A program made the position numbers and the translations under genes. Shown one piece after another: positions 8,234 through 15,864 of a DNA stretch of 27,457 nt (the stretch's first letter is position 1; every line of letters begins with the position of its first letter). Source of the stretch: CAKRJP01 sp963589425 (GTDB lineage: Bacteria > Bacillota > Clostridia > Lachnospirales > Lachnospiraceae); assembly GCA_963589425.1 (NCBI GenBank), contig CAVAKZ010000032.1:1-27457 (forward strand). The letters are read 5' to 3'. The notes below the pieces were generated by a model. That model was not told where the DNA came from. It worked only from the letters and a program-made list of their open reading frames with translations, and ran no database searches.

Positions 8234-9306
8234 ACCGCAGCTTCCTCCTTCATCCGGATAATTCTCTTCCTCAATTCCTCCGGCATCTCCACCTTAGGGG
8301 CCTTAGGATGCAAAAGCCAGGTGGCTGCAAAATGCGAATCACTGATTTTAAACATAGGCGGTTCAAGCCTTGAATCAATTTTAAGTGCATATTTATTTCG
8401 AGGAGCAAAGGCATCTCCAACTACCGGCTTCTGCAAATTCGGCGGGCTTCCCGGTATGGTAAAGAGCCTGCTGTCAGCCGTATTTAAATCCGGCATTGCC
8501 GACAAAAGTCCCCAGGTATAAGGATGCTTAGGATCATAAAATATTTCATCGATGCTTCCCTTTTCCACGATTTTTCCTGCATACATAACATTTACATAAT
8601 CTGCAACCTTTGCAACAACCCCCAGGTCATGGGTAATGTAAATAACAGAAATTCCCGTTTTTTCTTGGATATTTCGAATCAACTCCAAAATTTTGGCCTG
8701 AATTGTTACATCCAATGCTGTGGTTGGCTCATCACAGATTAAAAGCTCCGGATTACAAGCCAGGGCAATTGCAATTACCACTCTCTGACGCATTCCTCCT
8801 GAAAGCTGGTGGGGATAGTTTTTCATCCGTTTTTCGGCATCTACAATTCCAACCAGTTCAAGCAGCTTAACCGCCTTTTTATAGGCTTCTTCCTTTGGGG
8901 TCTTATAATGCCAGATCATCCCTTCCATGATCTGCTTTCCGATGGTCATCAGTGGATTCAGGGAGGTCATGGGGTCCTGAAAGACCATGGCAATTCTTTT
9001 GCCATTGATATGTTCACGAATTTCTTTCTTTTGCATCTTTAAAATGTCACAGCTTATTTTTTCTCCATCATCCCTAGTATAGGTAAACTGAATGGAGCCG
9101 CTGTTGATCTGTCCGTTTTTTGCAAGAATTCCCATGGCCGCTTTAGCTGTTACCGACTTACCGGAACCTGATTCACCAACAATTGCAACCGTCTCTCCTC
9201 TATAAAGGTCTAGGTTGACTCCCCGTATGGCGTGAACATTTCCCGCTGTTGTTTTAAATGATATAGAGAGATCCCGAACCTCTAATATTTTTTCACGTTC
9301 TGCCAT
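8230..9306 (-). CDS. oppD: Oligopeptide ABC transporter ATPase OppD
   Basis: Second ATPase subunit of the importer, 358 residues. Walker A GESGSGKS lies at 44-51, signature LSGGMRQR at 168-175, Walker B LLICDE at 188-193 and the H-loop in YITHDLGVV. The C-terminal domain carries HPYTWGLLSAMPDLN and a PGSPPN segment typical of OppD. The tail of characterized OppD proteins often carries Cys residues for an iron-sulfur cluster, and I do not see that Cys cluster here. It starts 12 bases after oppC and overlaps oppF by four bases. Confidence 0.94.
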   Translation of the reverse strand: MAEREKILEVRDLSISFKTTAGNVHAIRGVNLDLYRGETVAIVGESGSGKSVTAKAAMGILAKNGQINSGSIQFTYTRDDGEKISCDILKMQKKEIREHINGKRIAMVFQDPMTSLNPLMTIGKQIMEGMIWHYKTPKEEAYKKAVKLLELVGIVDAEKRMKNYPHQLSGGMRQRVVIAIALACNPELLICDEPTTALDVTIQAKILELIRNIQEKTGISVIYITHDLGVVAKVADYVNVMYAGKIVEKGSIDEIFYDPKHPYTWGLLSAMPDLNTADSRLFTIPGSPPNLQKPVVGDAFAPRNKYALKIDSRLEPPMFKISDSHFAATWLLHPKAPKVEMPEELRKRIIRMKEEAAV

Positions 9307-9318
9307 TTTTCATCCCTC

Positions 9319-10422
9319 CTACATTTCTTTCATCTTTGGATCTAAGGCTTCTCTAAGTCCATCAGCCAAAAGAGTGAAGCTCAGCATCAAAAGAGACATA
9401 ACGATCAAGGGAAAGATAATCTGATAAGGGTGGGTGGTAAAATTCTTATATCCATCAGAAATCATCGTTCCAAGAGATGCCAAGGGGCTTGGGACCCCTA
9501 GTCCAATAAAGGCCAAAAATGCCTCCGTGAAAATGGCATGAGGAATAGAAAACATAGTCTGTGTAATAACCGGGCCAAATATGTTGGGGAAAATTTCACT
9601 GAAGATAATCCGAAAACTTCCTGCTCCAAGAGTCCTAGAGGCCAGTACAAATTCTCTCTCCTTTAGCTTTAACATCTCTGCCCTTGCAATCCTGCTCATT
9701 CCGATCCAACCGGTAACAATAAGGGCCACGGTAATAGAAGTAAGACCGGGACTTAGGACCAACATCATTAGAGTGACAACCACTAAGGTAGGGATACTAT
9801 TCACGATTTCCACAATCCTCTGCATGACCATGTCTACTTTTCCACCGAAGTATCCGGAAATCAGTCCATAGCTGAGGCCAAAAAGCATATCCACCAGCAC
9901 AGCGACCACTGCGATATACAGGCTAATTCTTGTACCGGTCCATGTTCTTGTCCAGATGTCACGTCCCAGAGAATCACTTCCAAACCAGTAGTAGACATCG
10001 GTTTTCTTGTCGCTAATATACTTATTGATCTGTTTTGCAAGGCCAGAGACTTTTACCGTCTCACTTCCATCCAAGATTCCCAGTTTTTCAAGCCCCGGAA
10101 CCCTAGGTGCCAGGTTCTGATTTTTAACATCCTGGGTTGCATAGGTATATGCGTTCATATGGGGTCCAATAATCGCCAATAGGATGATCAAAAGAATACA
10201 AAAAAAACTAATAACAGCTCCTTTATTTTTCTTAAATCTCGCAAAGGCATCCTTCCAAAAACTCTGACTTGCAAAGTTTGTATCAATCAGATCCTCGTCC
10301 ATATGCTGGAATTCAAAATCATCTTCCTGAAATTGGATAGCCTTTAAATATTCCTCTACATCTGTAACCGGCATAGCCGCCTCAAGAGCTCCTGCCTCTT
10401 GTATTTTCTTATTTCCAAACAT
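9319..10422 (-). CDS. oppC: Oligopeptide ABC transporter permease OppC
   Basis: Inner-membrane permease subunit of 367 residues. A cytoplasmic N-terminal extension of about 85 residues precedes the first helix. The large external segment includes WFGSDSLGRDIWTRTWTGTR, the typical OppC sequence before the second helix. The EAA coupling loop reads RAEMLKLKEREFVLASRTLG and would dock onto OppD/OppF. The N-terminal extension is longer than in E. coli OppC (about 300 residues in total) but is common in clostridial members. It starts 13 bases after oppB. Confidence 0.92.
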   Translation of the reverse strand: MFGNKKIQEAGALEAAMPVTDVEEYLKAIQFQEDDFEFQHMDEDLIDTNFASQSFWKDAFARFKKNKGAVISFFCILLIILLAIIGPHMNAYTYATQDVKNQNLAPRVPGLEKLGILDGSETVKVSGLAKQINKYISDKKTDVYYWFGSDSLGRDIWTRTWTGTRISLYIAVVAVLVDMLFGLSYGLISGYFGGKVDMVMQRIVEIVNSIPTLVVVTLMMLVLSPGLTSITVALIVTGWIGMSRIARAEMLKLKEREFVLASRTLGAGSFRIIFSEIFPNIFGPVITQTMFSIPHAIFTEAFLAFIGLGVPSPLASLGTMISDGYKNFTTHPYQIIFPLIVMSLLMLSFTLLADGLREALDPKMKEM

Positions 10423-10435
10423 CTTCTGTCACCTC

Positions 10436-11365
10436 CTATTCTTTTGCAAGTCTGATCCTTGGATCGATCACACCATAAAGAATATCCACCGCCAGCATCA
10501 GAACGATGTACATTGCGCTGTAAATAAATGCAATGGTTATGGTTACGTTATAATCATTAGACTGTATTGCTGTTACCATCAAACTTCCAATTCCCGGTAT
10601 AGAGAAAATCTTCTCAATAACCAAAGAACCAATCATTAAATCTACAACCAAGGGTGCAAGTACCGTGATAATCGGAATCAGGGCATTGCGAAGAGCATGT
10701 CTGACAATCAGTGGACCTCCCGTAATTCCCTTACTCTCTGCAAGGAGCATATAATCGCTGTCCAGTACTTCAAGGAGTTCTGTTCTTGTAAACCTGGCCA
10801 CTGTGGCAATGGAGAACATAGAAAGAGCGATCGTTGGCATCACAGAGGATGCAAAGATTTCTGCCGAATTATATAAAAGGGGAAACACATTTGCCCTGTA
10901 TCCCAAGAAGTATGCCATGGCCAAGGCAAATACATAAGAGGGAAGGCTGACACCTAATACAGAAATCACTGTACAAAGGGAATCAATCCAGGTTCCGCTT
11001 TTTAATGCTGCTGCAATTCCAAGAAGAATTCCCAAAATCGCTCCTAAGACCACCGCCTGTCCTCCGATTCGGAAACTAACCGGAAGTCTTGTGTTTAAAA
11101 GTTTTGAAATGTCCGTATTTTTTGAAATACTGTAGGAAACTCCAAAATCACCTTGCATTACATTTTTCACATAATTTACAAATTGAACAACAATAGGCTG
11201 GTCTAGCCCATACTTTTGATTTAATACCTGCACCTGGGCCTCCGACAGTTTTTCATCATTAAATGGCGAACCCGGCATAAACTGAAGCATACAAAAAAGA
11301 AGTAATAGAATAATCAGAATAGTGACAATAGAAACAAATACTCTTTTTGCGATATACTTTTTCAA
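10436..11365 (-). CDS. oppB: Oligopeptide ABC transporter permease OppB
   Basis: First gene of the operon: a 309-residue permease subunit with an N-terminal membrane helix, the external segment LNQKYGLDQPIVVQFVNYV and the coupling loop TRTELLEVLDSDYMLLAESK. The start is a TTG at 11365, chosen because GGAGGG lies six bases before it and the protein then begins MKKYIAKRVF as OppB/DppB proteins do. It follows a 157-base leader that contains an intrinsic terminator, so expression may be controlled by read-through. Confidence 0.92.
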   Translation of the reverse strand: MKKYIAKRVFVSIVTILIILLLLFCMLQFMPGSPFNDEKLSEAQVQVLNQKYGLDQPIVVQFVNYVKNVMQGDFGVSYSISKNTDISKLLNTRLPVSFRIGGQAVVLGAILGILLGIAAALKSGTWIDSLCTVISVLGVSLPSYVFALAMAYFLGYRANVFPLLYNSAEIFASSVMPTIALSMFSIATVARFTRTELLEVLDSDYMLLAESKGITGGPLIVRHALRNALIPIITVLAPLVVDLMIGSLVIEKIFSIPGIGSLMVTAIQSNDYNVTITIAFIYSAMYIVLMLAVDILYGVIDPRIRLAKE

Positions 11366-11414
11366 AAGAATCCCTCCCTATAGGCATTCTGCATAAGAAG
11401 CAAAAAATGTAAAA

Positions 11415-11445
11415 AGGCATAGCTGCAATTTCTGCAGCCATGCCT
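11415..11445 (-). terminator. Leader terminator upstream of oppB (candidate attenuator)
   Basis: Minus-strand hairpin with 13-base arms at 11445-11433 and 11427-11415 (AGGCATGGCTGCA / TGCAGCTATGCCT, one wobble) and a five-base loop. It is followed at once by TTTTTACATTTTTT. It lies between the opp promoter and the oppB start, so it would stop most transcripts before the operon unless relieved. Confidence 0.75.
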
Positions 11446-11481
11446 CTTTGCATTTGAACTTTCTTTTCACAAAACAAAACA

Positions 11482-11506
11482 GGGCATAACTTTTTTTGTT
11501 ATGCCC
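11482..11506 (-). other. 5' hairpin in the opp leader
   Basis: Perfect nine-base arms GGGCATAAC and GTTATGCCC around a seven-base homopolymer loop. It begins about 15 bases after the predicted start of the opp transcript. Its arms share the GGCATA/TATGCC core with the terminator hairpin at 11415-11445, so cross-pairing is possible. It could also act as a terminator for the upstream HD gene. Confidence 0.6.
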
Positions 11507-11528
11507 CGTCGCCTTTAACATGGTTGTG

Positions 11529-11557
11529 ATTATACTTGCCTAATTTTTCTTTGTCAA
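11529..11557 (-). promoter_or_regulatory. Perfect-consensus promoter of the opp operon
   Basis: Minus strand: TTGACA (11557-11552), a 17-base spacer, TATAAT (11534-11529). Both boxes match the sigma-A consensus exactly. The transcript should begin near 11522, about 157 bases before oppB. Confidence 0.88.
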
Positions 11558-11622
11558 ACAAATGTCATAAATACTTTATATTATTATGCCTTTTCCGTTC
11601 TTCACTTTTATTTTTTAAGCTT

Positions 11623-12072
11623 TTACCTCCTAAAAAATGTTTCATGAAAGGAAATCGCCTTATCCGCCAGGCAAACAATCCAAGCTTCCCTGGACATAGG
11701 GATCCGCTCCGGATTCAAGGGCCACATATGGCAATAGATTACATGACAGACCCTATCATTCACCTTGTAATATCTTTTGGCATTTAAACTAGCAATCTTT
11801 GCATGTCTAAATCCATGAAAGCGATGCTTTCCATCATCTTTTTTATGCCAGTCATAAAGATAAAAATCATGAAGCATAGCCCCTAATAGCAGTACCCGCA
11901 GATCAGACCGCAAGGAAAACATTCGATCAATTTTATAGCTTAATTTTGCCACATTTTCACAGTGCTCATAGGTAGTGACTCTTCCATGCTGTATATATCT
12001 TTTCATTTTTTGGACATTACAATCCGATTGCACGAGGGAAAGTATCTCATACATTTCTTTATCGCTTCTCAT
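11623..12072 (-). CDS. Small HD-domain hydrolase
   Basis: A 149-residue HD-superfamily protein, probably a metal-dependent phosphohydrolase acting on a nucleotide or similar substrate. The metal ligands appear in order: His37 in TTYEHC, the His68-Asp69 pair in GAMLHDFYLYDWH, His90 in HGFRHAKIA, His115 in IYCHMWPL, then the Asp in CLADKA. This is close to the single-domain HD proteins common in clostridia whose substrate is not known. It stands alone, between the opp promoter downstream and an unusual set of 33-base repeats upstream. Confidence 0.85.
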   Translation of the reverse strand: MRSDKEMYEILSLVQSDCNVQKMKRYIQHGRVTTYEHCENVAKLSYKIDRMFSLRSDLRVLLLGAMLHDFYLYDWHKKDDGKHRFHGFRHAKIASLNAKRYYKVNDRVCHVIYCHMWPLNPERIPMSREAWIVCLADKAISFHETFFRR

Positions 12073-12103
12073 TTATCAAATCTCCCTGACATTTACATCT
12101 CAA

Positions 12104-12132
12104 ATTATATTTTACTATCGAACATCATCCAA
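12104..12132 (-). promoter_or_regulatory. Candidate promoter of the HD gene
   Basis: Minus strand: TATAAT (12109-12104) is a perfect -10 box, 17 bases from a weak -35 TTGGAT (12132-12127). A poor -35 box is common where an activator is needed. The tandem repeats at 12143-12230 lie directly upstream. Confidence 0.5.
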
Positions 12133-12142
12133 TAACAGTGTA

Positions 12143-12230
12143 TCACGAAATCGCAAAATGTTTTTACGTACTTTTTCACGAAATCACGAAATATTTTCCA
12201 TGAGTTTATCCCGAAATCACAAAATATTAA
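12143..12230. repeat. Three 33-bp tandem repeats made of paired 8-mers
   Basis: Units begin at 12143, 12176 and 12209, exactly 33 bases apart. Each starts with a form of TCACGAAATCACGAAA; the last unit fades after about 22 bases. On the minus strand each unit is two adjacent copies of TTTCGTGA with small changes, giving six half-sites upstream of the HD-gene promoter. The spacing is close to three helical turns, as expected for an array of regulator sites. Confidence 0.8.
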
Positions 12231-12236
12231 AAAAAA

Positions 12237-12285
12237 GCAGCCACCTATCACCCGAGAATCATTTTCTCTGTAATGCAGTGGCTAC
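12237..12285 (-). terminator. Terminator after the 63-residue gene
   Basis: Outer arms GCAGCCAC (12237-12244) and GTGGCTAC (12278-12285, one mismatch), with an inner GAGAA/TTCTC stem. On the minus strand it is followed by a run of eight T. A T run on the plus side makes it look bidirectional, but no plus-strand gene ends here. Confidence 0.7.
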
Positions 12286-12316
12286 TTTTTTGCTTCTCTT
12301 ATTTTTAGTTGTTTGA

Positions 12317-12508
12317 CTAGATTCTTGCTGCATGGCGTTTGGAATCTTTCATGATCTGTACTACTGCGGCAGAATTACCGGTCAGCATTGCGGAACTTGC
12401 TGCGAAATATTCTGCATTATCCAAAAGATATTTTTTGAAACGCTTTAACAGGCTTGCCTTCTGGTTCATTGTCATTGCTTTATTCTTTGAAATAGCTACT
12501 GTACTCAT
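12317..12508 (-). CDS. Small orphan protein, 63 residues
   Basis: I do not recognise this protein. It is basic and probably helical, with a Ser/Ala/Asn-rich middle (AASSAMLTGNSAAVVQ) and no membrane segment or Cys. It is likely real: the ATG at 12508 is preceded by GAGGAGAGG at normal spacing, and a strong terminator follows within about 30 bases. It stands alone, downstream of the chr pair on the same strand, with a gap of 143 bases in which I see no clear promoter. Confidence 0.6.
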   Translation of the reverse strand: MSTVAISKNKAMTMNQKASLLKRFKKYLLDNAEYFAASSAMLTGNSAAVVQIMKDSKRHAARI

Positions 12509-12651
12509 ACTATCCTCTCCTCTTACTATCTATACTTTGATGATGTTTTTATTTTCCTTGCTACATCCTGTATTTTAGACTTTTTCCTTTCTGAAAACTA
12601 GTAGCTTGATTGCCCAGTTTTACGAGGATATTGACATTTTTATTTCAACTA

Positions 12652-13203
12652 CTAAAAAGAAAAAAGCACATTCATAACCCCTGCCAATACCATCACTAAT
12701 ATCGGATTTAGCTTTGTCCTACGAAGAAGAAAGAGACAAATTCCAAAGACACCTATCATGTACCAGCTTGTATCTGCCAGATTCACCGCACCATTTTCCC
12801 AAAATGCTTCCTGCAAAATAGCGATTCCGGCAGAGCCAATGAGGGCCACCACTGCCGGCCTCAAAGATTCCAGCACACTTTGAAACATCTTCATCTCTTT
12901 ATATTTTAGATAAAAGCAGGCAAGGACTGTGACAATCAAGCACGAGGGCAAAATACATCCACAGGTTGCAACTATAGAACCTGGAATTCCTGCAATTTTA
13001 TTACCCACAAAGGTAGCTGAATTCACGGCAATGGGGCCTGGTGTCATTTGGGAAATGGTAATGAGATCTGTAAATTCTGTCATTGTCAGCCAGCCATGCT
13101 GCGTAACTACCTGTTCTTTTATCAAAGGCATAGCTGCATACCCGCCACCAAAACTAAGGAGTCCAATTTGAAGAAAGCTCAGGAACAATTTTAGATAGAT
13201 CAT
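12652..13203 (-). CDS. Chromate transporter family protein, second subunit
   Basis: Short-chain CHR-family membrane protein of 183 residues, one half of the usual two-domain transporter. Family motifs are FGGGYAAMPL at 18-27 and QMTPGPIAVN at 52-61, followed by several membrane helices. Short-chain CHR proteins work in pairs. The partner is the preceding gene, whose stop overlaps this start by four bases (ATGA). Some members export chromate, but in anaerobic gut Firmicutes the natural substrate is unknown and may be another anion. Confidence 0.9.
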   Translation of the reverse strand: MIYLKLFLSFLQIGLLSFGGGYAAMPLIKEQVVTQHGWLTMTEFTDLITISQMTPGPIAVNSATFVGNKIAGIPGSIVATCGCILPSCLIVTVLACFYLKYKEMKMFQSVLESLRPAVVALIGSAGIAILQEAFWENGAVNLADTSWYMIGVFGICLFLLRRTKLNPILVMVLAGVMNVLFSF

Positions 13204-13817
13204 TTTTCTTCGCTCCCCTTTCCAGCTCCCTTTGACTGTTTTTTTAGCTTCTGTCTATTCTGCCATCTTTCTACAAGAGCACCTATGACGCCTAGCAAAC
13301 CGCAAAACAGGATCACATAAACTACATTCACTCCAAAGAAAGAGGCGGCCACAAAAGATCCGATCATTAACAGATCAGATACCGGCTCCTTCTTTTTTAC
13401 AATTCCGGCCGCCATATCATAGGTCACTGAGGCAATTATCGCCCCAACTCCTGCCTGCATTCCTTCCAGCATCAGACTGACTATGCAATTGTCTCGAACC
13501 GCCTGATAGCAGACAGAAATAAGAGAAATAATTACAAAAGGCGGAAGCACTGTCCCCAAAATTGCCACTAGAATCCCCCCAAAACCAGCCAGTTTATAAC
13601 CCACCACTATGGCTCCGTTAACTGCGATAGCCCCTGGTGCTGACTGGGCGATAGCTACAAGATCCAGCATCTCATCCTCTTCAATCCAATGATATTCATC
13701 CACAAATTTTTTCTTCATCAAGCTGACAATTACATATCCTCCGCCAAATGTAAATGCACTTAAATAGAGGGTGGACCAAAAGATTTTCCACAATTTTTTT
13801 CTCTTTTCTTTACTCAT
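13200..13817 (-). CDS. Chromate transporter family protein, first subunit
   Basis: The 205-residue partner of the downstream short-chain CHR protein. Motifs are TFGGGYVI at 23-30 and QSAPGAIAVNGA at 58-69. The second has Ala where the partner has Pro (PGA against PGP), which is typical of the pair. Four to five further membrane helices follow, with a basic C-terminal tail. The ATG at 13817 has GGAG upstream. It reads away from the kinase-like gene at 14002, leaving a 184-base divergent spacer in which I found no convincing promoter. Confidence 0.9.
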   Translation of the reverse strand: MSKEKRKKLWKIFWSTLYLSAFTFGGGYVIVSLMKKKFVDEYHWIEEDEMLDLVAIAQSAPGAIAVNGAIVVGYKLAGFGGILVAILGTVLPPFVIISLISVCYQAVRDNCIVSLMLEGMQAGVGAIIASVTYDMAAGIVKKKEPVSDLLMIGSFVAASFFGVNVVYVILFCGLLGVIGALVERWQNRQKLKKQSKGAGKGSEEK

Positions 13818-14001
13818 TTGAAATCTCCATATTCAGCATCCCTTCGACTTTTAGTATAAGACTTAAACCCAAACATTTACAGCTTCCTATCAAATTTATT
13901 AGTGATTCGTAAAAGTGTTTATATTTCCTCTGGAAAATGCTATCATTTATTCACAAAAGCAAGATGCCATAAATATTTTGAAAAAAAGGAGGATTGCATC
14001 T

Positions 14002-14211
14002 ATGTCAGGTGAAGGTTATATTACAAAAAAGAACATCGAAGACTATAAAAATCCAAGGCTAGAAGCGGCAGAAAACCCTGCATTTCAAAACAAACAGCAA
14101 TCAGAGGAATGGCAGGCATATAATAAGCTGCAGACCGATTCCGCAAAACTGATCAACAATAAGAGAACCACTATCTCCGGAAAGGCCAAAGACGATTCCG
14201 TTCTCATGTAG
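14002..14211 (+). CDS. N-terminal part of the kinase-like gene, ends at in-frame TAG
   Basis: The 69-residue piece begins MSGEGYITKKN with AAAGGAGG nine bases before the ATG, a much better start than the upstream in-frame ATG at 13915. It is hydrophilic and helical. It stops at a TAG at 14209-14211, but the same frame then stays open, with sequence continuing QVKKSLGSIT, through to the long downstream part. The CAG that follows the TAG and the uninterrupted protein-like sequence indicate one original gene of 598 residues with the stop at codon 70. On its own this piece probably has no function. Confidence 0.6.
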   Translation: MSGEGYITKKNIEDYKNPRLEAAENPAFQNKQQSEEWQAYNKLQTDSAKLINNKRTTISGKAKDDSVLM

Positions 14212-14313
14212 CAGGTAAAGAAATCCCTAGGCTCAATCACTAACTTTTATACCGAAACTACCGTCCCCGCCAACAAGGATGAATTCGAGCAACAGCTTAA
14301 CAATCTCCAGGAA

Positions 14314-15798
14314 ATGTACGGGACTTTAAAAAAACATTGCAAAACCTATCTGGATCAGAGACAGGGCATCTGGAAGAACATTATAAAAGGAGAAGGTTAT
14401 CGTCGTTATCAAATGGTCAAGGAAACCCAGACCAAGGCCTCTGTAGAACTGGCTATCCTGAAAAACCGTGCCCAGATGGTTTACAATGATTTTCAAGGGG
14501 TTACAGAAGAAGCCGACCGCCCCTTATGGGTCAATGTTCTTGCTGAAGCCCGCACAACTTATCTTGATCTAAGTAAGGAGGATGCCGGAAAGGTAGAACT
14601 CACCGGGGGCAACTGTAACAGCGTCATTAAACTAACATCAACCAAGGGAGAGGTAGCCTATATCAAGGAGGACTCCCAAAATGTTCCTGCCACCCAGTAT
14701 ACCGATACCTATATTTCCACATTGTTAGAATCTAATCTAGGCTTAAAGGCCAAGAATGAAGGTGTTACAGAGAAAGAAATCTCGGATATGATCAAAGTTT
14801 TATCCTCTGTATTTGCAGAAGAAAATACGGACATCGATCTTATTTTTTGGAAGGATGCAAGATCAACAAAATATCATGCAAGGGATATGAGAAAAAAAGA
14901 TGTTCAGAGAAAGCTGGCCACTTTAATCATCGCCCAGCGCCCAAAAGTCAAAGAGCAGCTTGAGTCCTTTCTTCGCAAACCATATGGTCCTGACATATTC
15001 GGAGAATATGCAGAATATTATTCTCTGCATATTAAATCCTATCTTATTGCAAATAGCAAAGTAAAAATGGATAAAGGAGCCAGCATCACAAACCGCAATG
15101 TAGCAACTTCCAGATTAGCCGAACTACTGGGCGTACCGGAACTGATTCCTGCATCTAGAAAAGTGAAATATAAGGATCAAAAAGGGAAGGATCACCAGGG
15201 CATTCTCCTAGCTGAGGCCAAGGGAGAAGAATTGTTTGAAACCTACAACAAGATTCAGGCTAACAATTATAAATATGATGATCTGGTATTTCTGCAAATG
15301 AATTCTCTGGAAATCTTAGATGTGATCGCAAGCCAATTTGACCGCAACAACACCAATATCTTCGCTGAAAGTGAAGGAAAGAGGATTACGAAAATCAGAG
15401 CTATTGATAATGACATGAGTTTTGGAAAACTTACTTACAAAGATATCCAGAAGCGCAACAATCCAAATTATTACCTGAATACCCTGGAAGATCAAAATGG
15501 TTTCTGCAAGCTGACGGCTGTGGACAAGCGACTCTATGACAGCCTGATGGCCCTAACAGATGAGATGGTATCTTATGTATTTTCCGACCTTCTTTCAAAA
15601 GATGAGCTTAAAGCACTGCAAAACAGAATCAAAGGGGTAAAGGCACTGTTACAGCGCAGTATCGAGAAGAATCCGAATAACTTTTATATCCGTGATCCAA
15701 AAGAAGATATCTATTTCATTGTCAACCACGCAAAGAGCAGTCAGCGAAATGCAAACTGCTATTTAAAAACACATCATCTATTGGAGTTGTCCATATAA
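14314..15798 (+). CDS. PI3/4-kinase or HipA-like fold protein, main part of an interrupted gene
   Basis: The 494-residue stretch, in frame with 14002-14211, appears to be an atypical kinase. After a helical segment with CKTYLDQR comes a glycine-rich loop, GGNCNSVIKL (98-107), and a candidate ATP lysine, Lys118 in AYIKED. A helix NRNVATSRLAELLG (260-273) resembles the conserved Glu helix. The catalytic loop is QFDRNNTNIF with Asp343 and Asn348, and the metal site is AIDNDMSFG (Asp365, Asp367). This order and spacing fit PI3/4-kinases and HipA/FAM20-type kinases better than classical protein kinases. The substrate is unknown. Residues counted here begin at 14314; add 104 for the full gene. The ATG at 14314 has only a poor ribosome site, so the part may not be made unless the TAG is read through. 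Confidence 0.6.
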   Translation: MYGTLKKHCKTYLDQRQGIWKNIIKGEGYRRYQMVKETQTKASVELAILKNRAQMVYNDFQGVTEEADRPLWVNVLAEARTTYLDLSKEDAGKVELTGGNCNSVIKLTSTKGEVAYIKEDSQNVPATQYTDTYISTLLESNLGLKAKNEGVTEKEISDMIKVLSSVFAEENTDIDLIFWKDARSTKYHARDMRKKDVQRKLATLIIAQRPKVKEQLESFLRKPYGPDIFGEYAEYYSLHIKSYLIANSKVKMDKGASITNRNVATSRLAELLGVPELIPASRKVKYKDQKGKDHQGILLAEAKGEELFETYNKIQANNYKYDDLVFLQMNSLEILDVIASQFDRNNTNIFAESEGKRITKIRAIDNDMSFGKLTYKDIQKRNNPNYYLNTLEDQNGFCKLTAVDKRLYDSLMALTDEMVSYVFSDLLSKDELKALQNRIKGVKALLQRSIEKNPNNFYIRDPKEDIYFIVNHAKSSQRNANCYLKTHHLLELSI

Positions 15799-15805
15799 AA
15801 ACAAA

Positions 15806-15850
15806 CCGCCGGAAAAATAGTCACATTACATGCAACTATTTCTCCGGCGG
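15806..15850. terminator. Bidirectional terminator between convergent genes
   Basis: A 16-base stem (15806-15821 with 15835-15850, one mismatch, GC-rich CCGCCGG base) with a 13-base loop. It is followed by a T run on the plus strand and flanked by an A-rich side that gives T on the minus strand. It ends both the kinase-like gene and the gene at 15865. Confidence 0.85.
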
Positions 15851-15864
15851 AATTTTTTTCCACT

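Noticed and set aside
11259..11477. 72-codon minus-strand frame in phase with oppB that begins in the leader
   Set aside because: It runs through the terminator hairpin and has no ribosome site. The TTG at 11365 has a strong one and gives a normal OppB N-terminus.
12143..12230. CRISPR-like array
   Set aside because: There are only three degenerate units, with spacers of about 17 bases or fewer and no cas genes.
11975..12316. 113-codon plus-strand frame with an 11-residue repeat (SRN..I/F) over the 33-bp repeats
   Set aside because: The peptide repeat is a by-product of a 33-base DNA repeat. The frame overlaps the start of the HD gene and a terminator and has no ribosome site.
14209..14211. 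Pyrrolysine or selenocysteine recoding of the TAG
   Set aside because: Nothing in the window points to pyl genes, TAG is not used for selenocysteine, and the break in the B3/4 gene uses TAA, so a common recoding rule does not fit.
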